From Candidatus Lambdaproteobacteria bacterium (GTDB lineage Bacteria; SAR324; NAC60-12): DNA of 7,808 bases. The stretch spans positions 1 through 7,808 of the forward strand of contig DTUH01000264.1 of NCBI GenBank assembly GCA_012964265.1. Reading direction: 5' to 3'. Of this stretch, positions 1-5,135 are shown in pieces. Every line of letters starts with the position of its first letter. Within the stretch, counting starts at the first letter, position 1. A program made the translations under genes and the position numbers. The notes under the pieces are model-generated. The model saw only the letters and a list, made by a program, of their open reading frames with translations. It was not told where the DNA came from and ran no database searches.

Positions 1-1
1 T

Positions 2-616
2 ACTCAGCCGAAGGTAAAATCTGGTTTCCATGAAAAATTTATATTTTTCACAATGCTTGGTGTAATTGGTGTTGCTACACTGGCATTTATCGGAGGTTAT
101 ATTAAAATATTTGACTTGGCGATTTTTCGTCAACTGACAAGTGGGAATGTACATCAGCTTGAGTTTGTAGGTGATTTTGAAGCAAGACAAGTAGAAAATG
201 GTTATAATAGGCTACCATTATTTATTGTTGAAGGAACGATCAGGAACACTTTTTTTGAATCTGATACAGTTGAAAAAATACAATTAAAGGCATTTGCGTT
301 TGATGCTGAGAAACAGCTGATCTCCACCCACTTTAGTTATGCAGGAGTAGTACTGTCAGATGATCAATTAGAAACACTGAGCCCCATGAATATCAAGGCG
401 TTGCGGCATTCTGGTGATTTGAAGATGTTGAATTCCTCGACAGCAAATGAAGACCAAAGCGGGACTTTGAAAACAGGTACTTTAAAGGACCAGGGAGTTC
501 CTTTTCAAGTCGTATTTTTTAAAGCTGTTCCGACCATCAAACGAACCTCATTACAAATTGTAAGTTATGTGCGTAACAATAAGCTTGTTTATGTGCGTGC
601 TCCCGACCTCCAGTAA
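2..616 (+). CDS. Membrane protein with DUF3426-like C-terminal domain, 5' end outside window
   Basis: The frame is open from base 2, so the ATG at 53 is probably internal and the gene most likely starts upstream of the window. About 17 codons in, a hydrophobic stretch (FIFFTMLGVIGV... to about base 112) forms one transmembrane segment. It is followed by roughly 165 residues predicted to lie outside the cytoplasm. The C-terminal part carries the pattern of DUF3426 proteins: an EGTIRN-like strand, a KAFAFDAEKQLI strand pair, and a late GVPFQVVFF strand. Family members usually have an N-terminal zinc ribbon (MJ0042 type), a linker, one membrane helix and this domain; here the ribbon would be off the edge. 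The function of the family is not known. The TAA stop is followed directly by the TTG proposed as the start of the next gene, suggesting one transcript. The family call rests on pattern resemblance only. Confidence 0.72.
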   Translation, partial: TQPKVKSGFHEKFIFFTMLGVIGVATLAFIGGYIKIFDLAIFRQLTSGNVHQLEFVGDFEARQVENGYNRLPLFIVEGTIRNTFFESDTVEKIQLKAFAFDAEKQLISTHFSYAGVVLSDDQLETLSPMNIKALRHSGDLKMLNSSTANEDQSGTLKTGTLKDQGVPFQVVFFKAVPTIKRTSLQIVSYVRNNKLVYVRAPDLQ

Positions 617-1861
617 TTGTGGAGTTTGGCTATCTTTAATTCCGAGCTTTCCAGCAAATACTTGCTTCCAAGTTTCACCCCCATCACAACAAAATTTGTG
701 CAGTTCAGAACTGAATCGAACATAGAAGCCGTTTCTTCTAAGCAATGGAATTCACTGGTTGACTCCGAGTTTCCTTTTTCTGAATATGCATTTTTGTCAG
801 CTTTGGAAAAGAGCGGATGTGTAGGAGAAGCCTCCGGATGGGTTCCGTGTCATCTGACTTTGTGGAAAAACAAACAATTGCAAGGGGCACTTTGTCTTTA
901 TGAAAAAAATAATGGATACGGGGAGTACATTTTTGACTGGGGCTGGGCAAAAGCTTACGAACGGTACGGTCTGAATTACTATCCCAAATTGGTTTCGGCA
1001 ATTCCGTTCACTCCGGCAACAGGTCGAAAATTGCTCGTGCATCCGGAAGCAGACACAAGTAGTGTTCGGAAGAAACTCCTTGAAGAAGCCCTGGCCTGTA
1101 TGCGGGACAGAAACTGTTCTTCTCTTCATTTTTTATTCATAACAGCCGAAGAGTTGCCTGTTTTCAGTGCCATGGGATTTCTCATCCGGCACAGTTTTCA
1201 GTTCCACTGGAAGAATAATAATTATTCAGATTTTGAAGATTTTCTGGTGACTTTAAAACGTAAACGCCGGAAGGAAATTTTACGGGAACGCCGACAAATA
1301 GGACAGCAAATGATTAAAGTGGAGGTGTTTGAAGGAGAGGCTATTCAGCTGGAACATATTCATATCATGTATCAATTTTATCTTTCTACAACTGATAAAA
1401 AATGGGGAAAATCTTATCTGTCAGAAGAATTTTTTCATCTAATTCATACTACGATGCGTAATAGTTTGGTACTGATTATGGCTTTTGCTGATGGAAATTG
1501 TGTGGCAGGAACAATCAATTTTCAAAAAGGGAATTGTTTGTACGGACGTTATTGGGGTTGTAAACGAAACTATCGGAGTTTACATTTTGAGTTATGTTAT
1601 TATCAGCCGATAGAATATGCTATCCGTAGAGGAATCAGGTTATTTGAAGCAGGTGCTCAGGGAGAGCACAAAATTCAGCGGGGATTTCTGCCGGAACTGA
1701 CATATAGTGCTCACTGGCTGGAACATCCGGGATTCCGCAATTCAATTGCCAAATTTCTTGAAGAAGAAAAACATGCAATTAGTCAGGGAATTGAAGACTT
1801 CAGACCACATTCTCCTTACCGGGCAGCCGTACCTTGTTTGTCTCCAGATGAGCGTTCGTAA
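617..1861 (+). CDS. DUF482/COG3146 family protein (GNAT/FemAB-like acyltransferase fold)
   Basis: This frame of up to 414 codons carries the hallmark blocks of the DUF482/COG3146 family. These are an F-x-x-x-x-FLSALE-S-G segment near residues 54-67, GYGEYIFDWGWAKAYERYG at about 101-118, YYPKL then IPFTPATG at about 121-136, and RGFLPELTYSAHWL at about 355-368. The family has a doubled acyl-CoA N-acyltransferase fold related to FemAB peptide-bond-forming enzymes. It is often labelled peptidoglycan biosynthesis or recognition, but its substrate is not established. The start is uncertain: no ATG lies before the conserved region. The choices are TTG 617, directly after the upstream TAA, or other TTG/GTG codons, of which GTG 698 sits just before conserved sequence; none has a clear Shine-Dalgarno site. 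The family normally ends near an HSPYR-like motif, seen here at about residues 398-402. The last 12 residues run into the antisense recombinase gene and look like an acquired tail. Confidence 0.85.
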   Translation: MWSLAIFNSELSSKYLLPSFTPITTKFVQFRTESNIEAVSSKQWNSLVDSEFPFSEYAFLSALEKSGCVGEASGWVPCHLTLWKNKQLQGALCLYEKNNGYGEYIFDWGWAKAYERYGLNYYPKLVSAIPFTPATGRKLLVHPEADTSSVRKKLLEEALACMRDRNCSSLHFLFITAEELPVFSAMGFLIRHSFQFHWKNNNYSDFEDFLVTLKRKRRKEILRERRQIGQQMIKVEVFEGEAIQLEHIHIMYQFYLSTTDKKWGKSYLSEEFFHLIHTTMRNSLVLIMAFADGNCVAGTINFQKGNCLYGRYWGCKRNYRSLHFELCYYQPIEYAIRRGIRLFEAGAQGEHKIQRGFLPELTYSAHWLEHPGFRNSIAKFLEEEKHAISQGIEDFRPHSPYRAAVPCLSPDERS

Positions 1862-2529
1862 AGAGGATTTTCACAAATAACTTTGATTGTTTCAGCATAC
1901 CAACGTCCACCCCGCTTGGCACGCAGCCGCTGGCTGTTGAGGAACTTGGCTATTTTGTGGTAGCTGAAATTTTCGTCCTCTCGCTTTTCTCTGATGATGG
2001 ATGCAATAGTCAGTTCTTTTGTTAAAGGAGTCAGGTGTTTTTTTTGGTATGTGTATCCAAAAGGAGCATGCCCGACACGTTCTCCAATTTTTCGTTTGCG
2101 CTCAATCATTTCTCGGGTTCTGTCTGGAATTGATTTTGCGTCCCAAAGAGCCAAAATTTCGATGGCTTCCAATACTTTTTTCCCACTTTTTGTTTTCGAA
2201 TCCAGGTTTTCTGCGAGTGAAACAAAGCGTATTTTGTTTTCTTCAAACAATTTTAGTAGTTGATGATGGAGACGAATTATCCTTGTTAAGCGATCTAAAC
2301 GTGCGACCACAAGTACCGAAACTTTTCCCTGCTCAATTAACGAGATAAGTTTTTTCAGGTTTGGTAATTCCAGGCTGGCACTGTTGGATGCAATATCACG
2401 AAAAATTTTCTTGATTTCCAGTCCTTGTTCTTCAGCCCATTTTCGAATAATTCCGGCTTGTACTCTGAGGCTTAAATTTTTCGGAGTTGCTCGATGATTG
2501 TTCAAACGGATGTATCCGTAAATACTCAT
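1816..2529 (-). CDS. Serine-recombinase (resolvase) homologue lacking the catalytic serine
   Basis: This 237-residue protein has the two-part layout of short serine recombinases. Residues 1-150 are resolvase-like, with GYIR at 5-8, IFRD at 42-45, GKVSVLVVARLDRLTR at 68-83 and FVSLAENLD at 102-110. Residues 150-225 match the Recombinase DNA-binding region, with GERVGHAPFGY at 149-159, then a helix-turn-helix-like SYHKIAKFLN and RGGRWYAETI. In active enzymes the first block reads Y-x-R-V-S-T and its serine attacks DNA. Here it reads YIRLNN, so that serine is Asn10. The usual arginine of the E-R-P segment is Leu55 (ELP), and the W-E-R-E-x-I block is WDAKSI. The LDRLxR residues Asp79, Arg80 and Arg83 remain. 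The frame has no internal stop, so this looks like a retained, non-cutting DNA-binding protein rather than a wreck. ATG 2529 is preferred over the in-frame TTG at 2541. It lies 80 bp downstream of the GntR gene on the same strand and may share its transcript. Confidence 0.85.
   Translation of the reverse strand: MSIYGYIRLNNHRATPKNLSLRVQAGIIRKWAEEQGLEIKKIFRDIASNSASLELPNLKKLISLIEQGKVSVLVVARLDRLTRIIRLHHQLLKLFEENKIRFVSLAENLDSKTKSGKKVLEAIEILALWDAKSIPDRTREMIERKRKIGERVGHAPFGYTYQKKHLTPLTKELTIASIIREKREDENFSYHKIAKFLNSQRLRAKRGGRWYAETIKVICENPLYERSSGDKQGTAAR
2037..2046 (-). other. Run of eight A on the coding strand of the recombinase-like gene
   Basis: The coding strand reads ACC followed by eight A and then CACC (codons Gln162-Lys163-Lys164), at the hinge between the resolvase-like and DNA-binding halves. 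Loss of one A by slippage would bring in a TGA two codons later, giving a product of about 165 residues without the DNA-binding half. Eight A is at the low end for efficient transcriptional slippage, so this is only a possible site. Confidence 0.25.
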
Positions 2530-2552
2530 TTTTCTTAACAAAAAAAGTCTGG

Positions 2553-2566
2553 TATTTTATAAAATA
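2553..2566. repeat. 14-bp AT-only palindrome upstream of the recombinase-like gene
   Basis: TATTTTATAAAATA is a perfect palindrome 24-37 bases upstream of the ATG at 2529, in the 80-bp gap between the GntR gene and the recombinase-like gene. It contains -10-like hexamers (TATAAA, TATTTT) on the minus strand, so it could be a promoter element or an operator. No good -35 box was found at a matching distance. AT-only palindromes of this size arise easily by chance in such DNA. No hairpin-plus-T-run terminator is visible in this gap, so read-through from the GntR gene is possible. Confidence 0.3.
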
Positions 2567-2609
2567 TCAACAAAGAAAAAGACTCAATTAAGACCTGCCG
2601 GTTTAGGAA

Positions 2610-3317
2610 TCATGATTGATTTTCATCAATTAAATCAAAATAAATGTCTCTTGCATGATTCAGATGGTTGCGCATAATTGCTTGAGCTTCCTTGGAGTTT
2701 TTTTGACGGAATGAATCCAGTAAGCTTTGGTGATCATCCAGAATGGTGGTGTGCAACTTTTTCTCCTGCATTAGTTCCAGCAGTTTTGTCCACATTGGAG
2801 AGTTCTGCTGCTGGTCCCAAAGATAGGTTGTTAGAGTCTCTAACACACTGTTTCCGGTTGCTTTGGCGACCAGCAAATGAAACTCACGATCGCCGTCCGC
2901 ACCAACTAAATTATCTTGCACCATGTTTTCAACGGCCTGCTCCAACTGTTCCAGACATTTTGCATCTATACGCTGCGCTGCAAGTGCTGCGTTGTTACCC
3001 TCAATTTCTTTTCGTGCCTCAATCAATTCCAAGGGACCGGGACCGATGTCTTTAATCTTGTTGCTTAATTTAAGATTCTTTTTTTCAGTTTCTAAAACAT
3101 ATATTCCCGAACCTACACGTACTTCAACCAAACCGGATATTTCAAGGGCAATCATTGCCTCACGTACGGTCGGTCGGCTTACTTCAAGTTGTTTTGCCAA
3201 CTCACGTTCAGGAGGAAGACGGGCACCAGGTTTGAGTTTCCCTTTCTTGATTAATTTAGAAATTTGCTCTGCAACTTGCTCAAAACGACGTTGCGACCTG
3301 ACTGCTTTCAGAAGCAT
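2610..3317 (-). CDS. FadR-type GntR regulator with FCD domain, probable glc operon regulator
   Basis: This is a complete 235-residue regulator. The N-terminal winged helix (about residues 12-75) carries the classic series LKPGARLPPERELAKQLEVS, recognition helix SRPTVREAMIALE (47-59) and wing GLVEVRVGSGIYV. A linker leads to an all-helical FCD ligand-binding domain starting near PLELIEAR (95-102). The four usual metal ligands of the FCD domain all appear present: Asp143 and His147 (DREFH), His196 (DDHQS) and His218 (RNHLNH). Metal-binding FCD regulators typically sense small carboxylates; LldR (lactate), GlcC (glycolate) and PdhR (pyruvate) are close relatives. The gene is divergent from glcD across 336 bp, the usual position for a local regulator of a glycolate or lactate oxidase operon. 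Glycolate, D-lactate or a product are thus the inferred effectors. Sequence alone cannot decide between GlcC and LldR roles, so no symbol is given. ATG 3317 fits the start of the family; its Shine-Dalgarno site is weak. Confidence 0.92.
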   Translation of the reverse strand: MLLKAVRSQRRFEQVAEQISKLIKKGKLKPGARLPPERELAKQLEVSRPTVREAMIALEISGLVEVRVGSGIYVLETEKKNLKLSNKIKDIGPGPLELIEARKEIEGNNAALAAQRIDAKCLEQLEQAVENMVQDNLVGADGDREFHLLVAKATGNSVLETLTTYLWDQQQNSPMWTKLLELMQEKKLHTTILDDHQSLLDSFRQKNSKEAQAIMRNHLNHARDIYFDLIDENQS

Positions 3318-3367
3318 TTGATTTTTCTGGTTTATGATTTGGTGTTGATGTAAAAGAATATTTTTTC

Positions 3368-3394
3368 ATTATAAGCAAGATTGGATAGTGTCAG
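3368..3394 (-). promoter_or_regulatory. Candidate sigma-70 promoter of the GntR regulator gene
   Basis: On the minus strand a perfect TATAAT (3368-3373) is preceded by CTGACA (3389-3394), a five-of-six match to TTGACA, with a 15-base spacer, slightly short of the ideal 17. Transcription would start near 3361, about 43 bases before the regulator's ATG at 3317. This is the best promoter-like match in the divergent region. It lies directly before the start of the small open frame at 3397 on the other strand. Confidence 0.5.
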
Positions 3395-3396
3395 GA

Positions 3397-3552
3397 ATGC
3401 TCAACAAAACCTATGAAGAATCGTCTGTTTTCTATCAGCAATGGTCAAGTGTTTTCGTGTTTTTTCTTGTAATAATAATAATTGGCCTTACTATTTTACC
3501 ACTTGATAGAATGCCGGAAGAGAGTTATACTAAGTTCAATCTTAATGATTAG
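3397..3552 (+). CDS. Possible small single-pass membrane protein, 51 residues
   Basis: An ATG-to-TAG frame of 51 codons lies in the divergent region between the regulator and glcD. It begins MLNKTYEESSVFYQQW, then has a strongly hydrophobic stretch at about residues 17-35 (SVFVFFLVIIIIGLTIL), followed by PLDRMPEESYTKFNLND. A polar N-terminus, one clean membrane helix ending at a Pro-Leu-Asp-Arg boundary, and an acidic polar tail is the usual plan of bacterial small membrane proteins. Against it, AGGA directly abuts the ATG, leaving no spacing for ribosome binding, although GTG 3388 in the same frame is an alternative start. A run of ATA codons in AT-rich DNA can also mimic a membrane segment. 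It matches no family I recognise. If real, it could be co-transcribed with glcDEF or expressed alone. Confidence 0.35.
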   Translation: MLNKTYEESSVFYQQWSSVFVFFLVIIIIGLTILPLDRMPEESYTKFNLND

Positions 3553-3568
3553 CAAAAAAAATCATTAA
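3542..3568. repeat. Inverted repeat TTAATGATT-N9-AATCATTAA
   Basis: Two perfect 9-bp arms (3542-3550 and 3560-3568) flank a 9-base A-rich spacer, with arm centres 18 bp apart, or nearly two helical turns on the same DNA face. This suits binding by a dimeric regulator better than a terminator, since the stem is AT-rich and no T run follows. It overlaps the stop codon of the small open frame and lies 85 bp before glcD. It does not match the TNGTNNNACNA core expected of FadR-type regulators. Confidence 0.35.
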
Positions 3569-3594
3569 CTTTCGCAAATGTCTTGTTTGATGGA

Positions 3595-3607
3595 TGTTCA
3601 AAGAACA
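3595..3607. promoter_or_regulatory. 13-bp palindrome TGTTCAAAGAACA, candidate operator before glcD
   Basis: TGTTC-AAA-GAACA is a perfect inverted repeat with a three-base centre. It sits where the -35 box would fall for the TATAAA at 3622-3627, and that position lacks a good -35 hexamer, as expected for a regulator-dependent promoter. The size and symmetry suit a dimeric winged-helix regulator, and the divergent GntR protein is the obvious candidate. The arms are not the textbook FadR-family TNGTNNNACNA, so the link is inference. A looser match, TTGGCCTTACTA, lies at 3482-3493. Confidence 0.35.
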
Positions 3608-3621
3608 AAATAACTTTGAGT

Positions 3622-3627
3622 TATAAA
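3622..3627 (+). promoter_or_regulatory. Candidate -10 element for glcDEF
   Basis: TATAAA (followed by T) lies 27-32 bases upstream of the glcD ATG, which would give a short leader of about 20 bases carrying only the ribosome binding site. The 17-base-upstream position holds CAAAGA, a poor -35, but falls in the palindrome at 3595-3607. An alternative TTATAA at 3636-3641 is too close to the ribosome binding site to be likely. Confidence 0.35.
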
Positions 3628-3641
3628 TGGAAAAATTATAA

Positions 3642-3648
3642 AGGGAGG
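3642..3648 (+). promoter_or_regulatory. Strong Shine-Dalgarno site of glcD
   Basis: AGGGAGG ends five bases before the ATG at 3654. It is by far the best ribosome binding site in the window and fixes the start of glcD. Confidence 0.85.
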
Positions 3649-3653
3649 TTAAC

Positions 3654-5135
3654 ATGTCATTTGAAAGTCATATCCGTGTAGAATGCGTTCGAATTCTGGG
3701 CAAAGAGTGGGTCAAGGATGATCCGATCACACTCTACACTTACCGCTGTGATGGACTGACACTTTATACTGCTCCGCCAATGGGTGTCGTTTTTCCAGGA
3801 ACCGTCCATGAACTTGCATCCATTGTCAAATTACTCCATCAGCACAAAATCAGTTTTATCGCACGTGGTGCTGGAACCGGACTTTCAGGCGGAGCAATTC
3901 CGCAGGACGGAAGCGTAATTATCGAAATGGCGCGTTTCAAGGAAGTGCATGAAGTTGATTTGATTAACCGCACTATCACGGTTGGACCGGGTGTAATCAA
4001 TTTACGTATCACAGAACATGTCCATTCTGAGGGTTACCATTACGCACCAGATCCTTCCTCGCAAAAAGCTTGCTCAATCGGCGGCAATGTAGCAGAAAAT
4101 TCCGGTGGTCCTCATACACTTAAATATGGTGTTACCGTCAATCATGTTCTCGGTGTCGAAATGGTTTTACCTGATGGAGAACTCGTCACTCTTGGCGGTA
4201 AGCATCTTGGCATGCCCGGCCCGGATATGCTGGGGTTAGTGACCGGTTCAGAAGGAACATTCGGAATTATCACTAAAATTATTTGCCGACTTACCCCAAA
4301 TCCGGAAAATGCTGTCACGATGCTTGGCATTTACAATTCAGTCCGTGATGCGTGTGAATCCGTTTCGAGCATCATACGTCATGGTATAATTCCGGCAGCC
4401 ATGGAAATGCTGGATAAGATCACCATTTACGCTGTGGAAAAAGCACTTAAACCAGGTTTCCCACTGGATGCTGAGGCTGTGCTGATTGTTGAGTTGGACG
4501 GCTTGGCAGATGGTCTTGATGCTGAAGCAGAGGTTGTTGAAAAATTACTCAAAGATTCAGGAGCTACCACAGTCAAACGTGCCCGCGATGAAGTAGAGCG
4601 TGCAAAAATCTGGCGTGCGCGCAAAGAAGCTTTTGGTGCCATTGGTCAAATTTCTCCAAGTTATTATGTGCAGGACGGAGTTATCCCCCGCAGCAAACTT
4701 CCGGAGGTACTGGATGAAATTGCTGAAATTGGCAAAAAATACGGTTTAACTGTGGCAAATGTTTTTCATGCAGGTGATGGGAATTTGCATCCGTTGATTC
4801 TCTATGATTATGAAAATCCGCAAGAGATTGAAAAAGCACATTTAATCGGCGAAGAAATTTTATCATCATGCATACGTCATGGGGGTACGCTTTCAGGAGA
4901 ACACGGAATTGGTCTGGAAAAAGCGGAATGGATGTCCGAACTATATTCTGGAAGTTCGCTTGACAACATGCAAAACGTGCGAGCGTTTTTCAATCCGGAA
5001 AATTTACTCAATCCCGGAAAGATTTTTCCACAACCCGGACGTTGCGCGGAATCAAAAAGCGGTACTCCGCCAAAGGCGGGAGCGGTTTTGGATAAATCGA
5101 AACTCGTTGCCGCAAAATCTGGAATTGCTGTATGA
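3654..5135 (+). CDS. glcD: Glycolate oxidase subunit GlcD (FAD-binding catalytic subunit)
   Basis: GlcD is the FAD-carrying catalytic subunit that oxidises glycolate to glyoxylate. The N-terminal FAD-binding domain of the VAO/PCMH type shows RGAGTGLSGGA at 71-81, PDPSSQKACSIGGNVAENSGG at 132-152 and GSEGTFGIIT at 198-207. The C-terminal oxidase domain shows VFHAGDGNLHP at 370-380, HGG at 409-411, SGEHGIGLEK at 414-423 and the closing LNPGKIF at 452-458. Length (493 residues) is normal for GlcD. D-lactate dehydrogenases share this fold, but the glcE and glcF partners behind it favour a GlcDEF complex. The protein normally ends shortly after LNPGKIFP; here a Lys/Ala/Pro-rich tail of about 35 residues follows, part of it encoded by a hairpin (5065-5082). 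The ATG is set by a strong AGGGAGG. Its TGA overlaps the glcE start in ATGA, implying coupled translation. Regulation by the divergent GntR protein is inferred. Confidence 0.95.
   Translation: MSFESHIRVECVRILGKEWVKDDPITLYTYRCDGLTLYTAPPMGVVFPGTVHELASIVKLLHQHKISFIARGAGTGLSGGAIPQDGSVIIEMARFKEVHEVDLINRTITVGPGVINLRITEHVHSEGYHYAPDPSSQKACSIGGNVAENSGGPHTLKYGVTVNHVLGVEMVLPDGELVTLGGKHLGMPGPDMLGLVTGSEGTFGIITKIICRLTPNPENAVTMLGIYNSVRDACESVSSIIRHGIIPAAMEMLDKITIYAVEKALKPGFPLDAEAVLIVELDGLADGLDAEAEVVEKLLKDSGATTVKRARDEVERAKIWRARKEAFGAIGQISPSYYVQDGVIPRSKLPEVLDEIAEIGKKYGLTVANVFHAGDGNLHPLILYDYENPQEIEKAHLIGEEILSSCIRHGGTLSGEHGIGLEKAEWMSELYSGSSLDNMQNVRAFFNPENLLNPGKIFPQPGRCAESKSGTPPKAGAVLDKSKLVAAKSGIAV
5065..5082. 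repeat. GC-rich hairpin CTCCGCC-AAA-GGCGGGAG within the 3' end of glcD
   Basis: The sequence forms a 7-bp stem with one bulged G and an AAA loop; its core CCGCC-AAA-GGCGG is perfect. It is markedly more GC-rich than its surroundings and lies in the non-conserved GlcD tail, where it encodes part of SGTPPKAGA. A TTTT follows at 5086-5089, so it could act as a weak attenuator or mRNA-stabilising stem before glcE. Short palindromes of this style also occur as dispersed repeats in bacterial genomes, but only one copy is visible here. Confidence 0.45.

Noticed and set aside
738..1129. Two overlapping minus-strand open frames (87 and 110 codons) within the DUF482 gene
   Set aside because: The plus strand here encodes the most conserved family blocks; the antisense translations are low-quality and unlike known proteins.
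1816..2541. Calling the recombinase homologue a marker of an active mobile element
   Set aside because: Its catalytic residues are missing and there are no flanking inverted repeats, transposase, cargo genes or direct repeats in the window.
2678..3321. Plus-strand open frames of 125 and 132 codons opposite the GntR gene
   Set aside because: They are mirror frames of a clear regulator gene, without domain signals or start context.
3482..3493. FadR-family operator TTGGCCTTACTA
   Set aside because: It only loosely resembles the expected TNGTNNNACNA core and is not symmetric enough; kept as a weak remark rather than a feature.
3542..3568. Rho-independent terminator after the small open frame
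   Set aside because: The stem is AT-rich and no run of T follows on the plus strand, so it does not meet the usual pattern.
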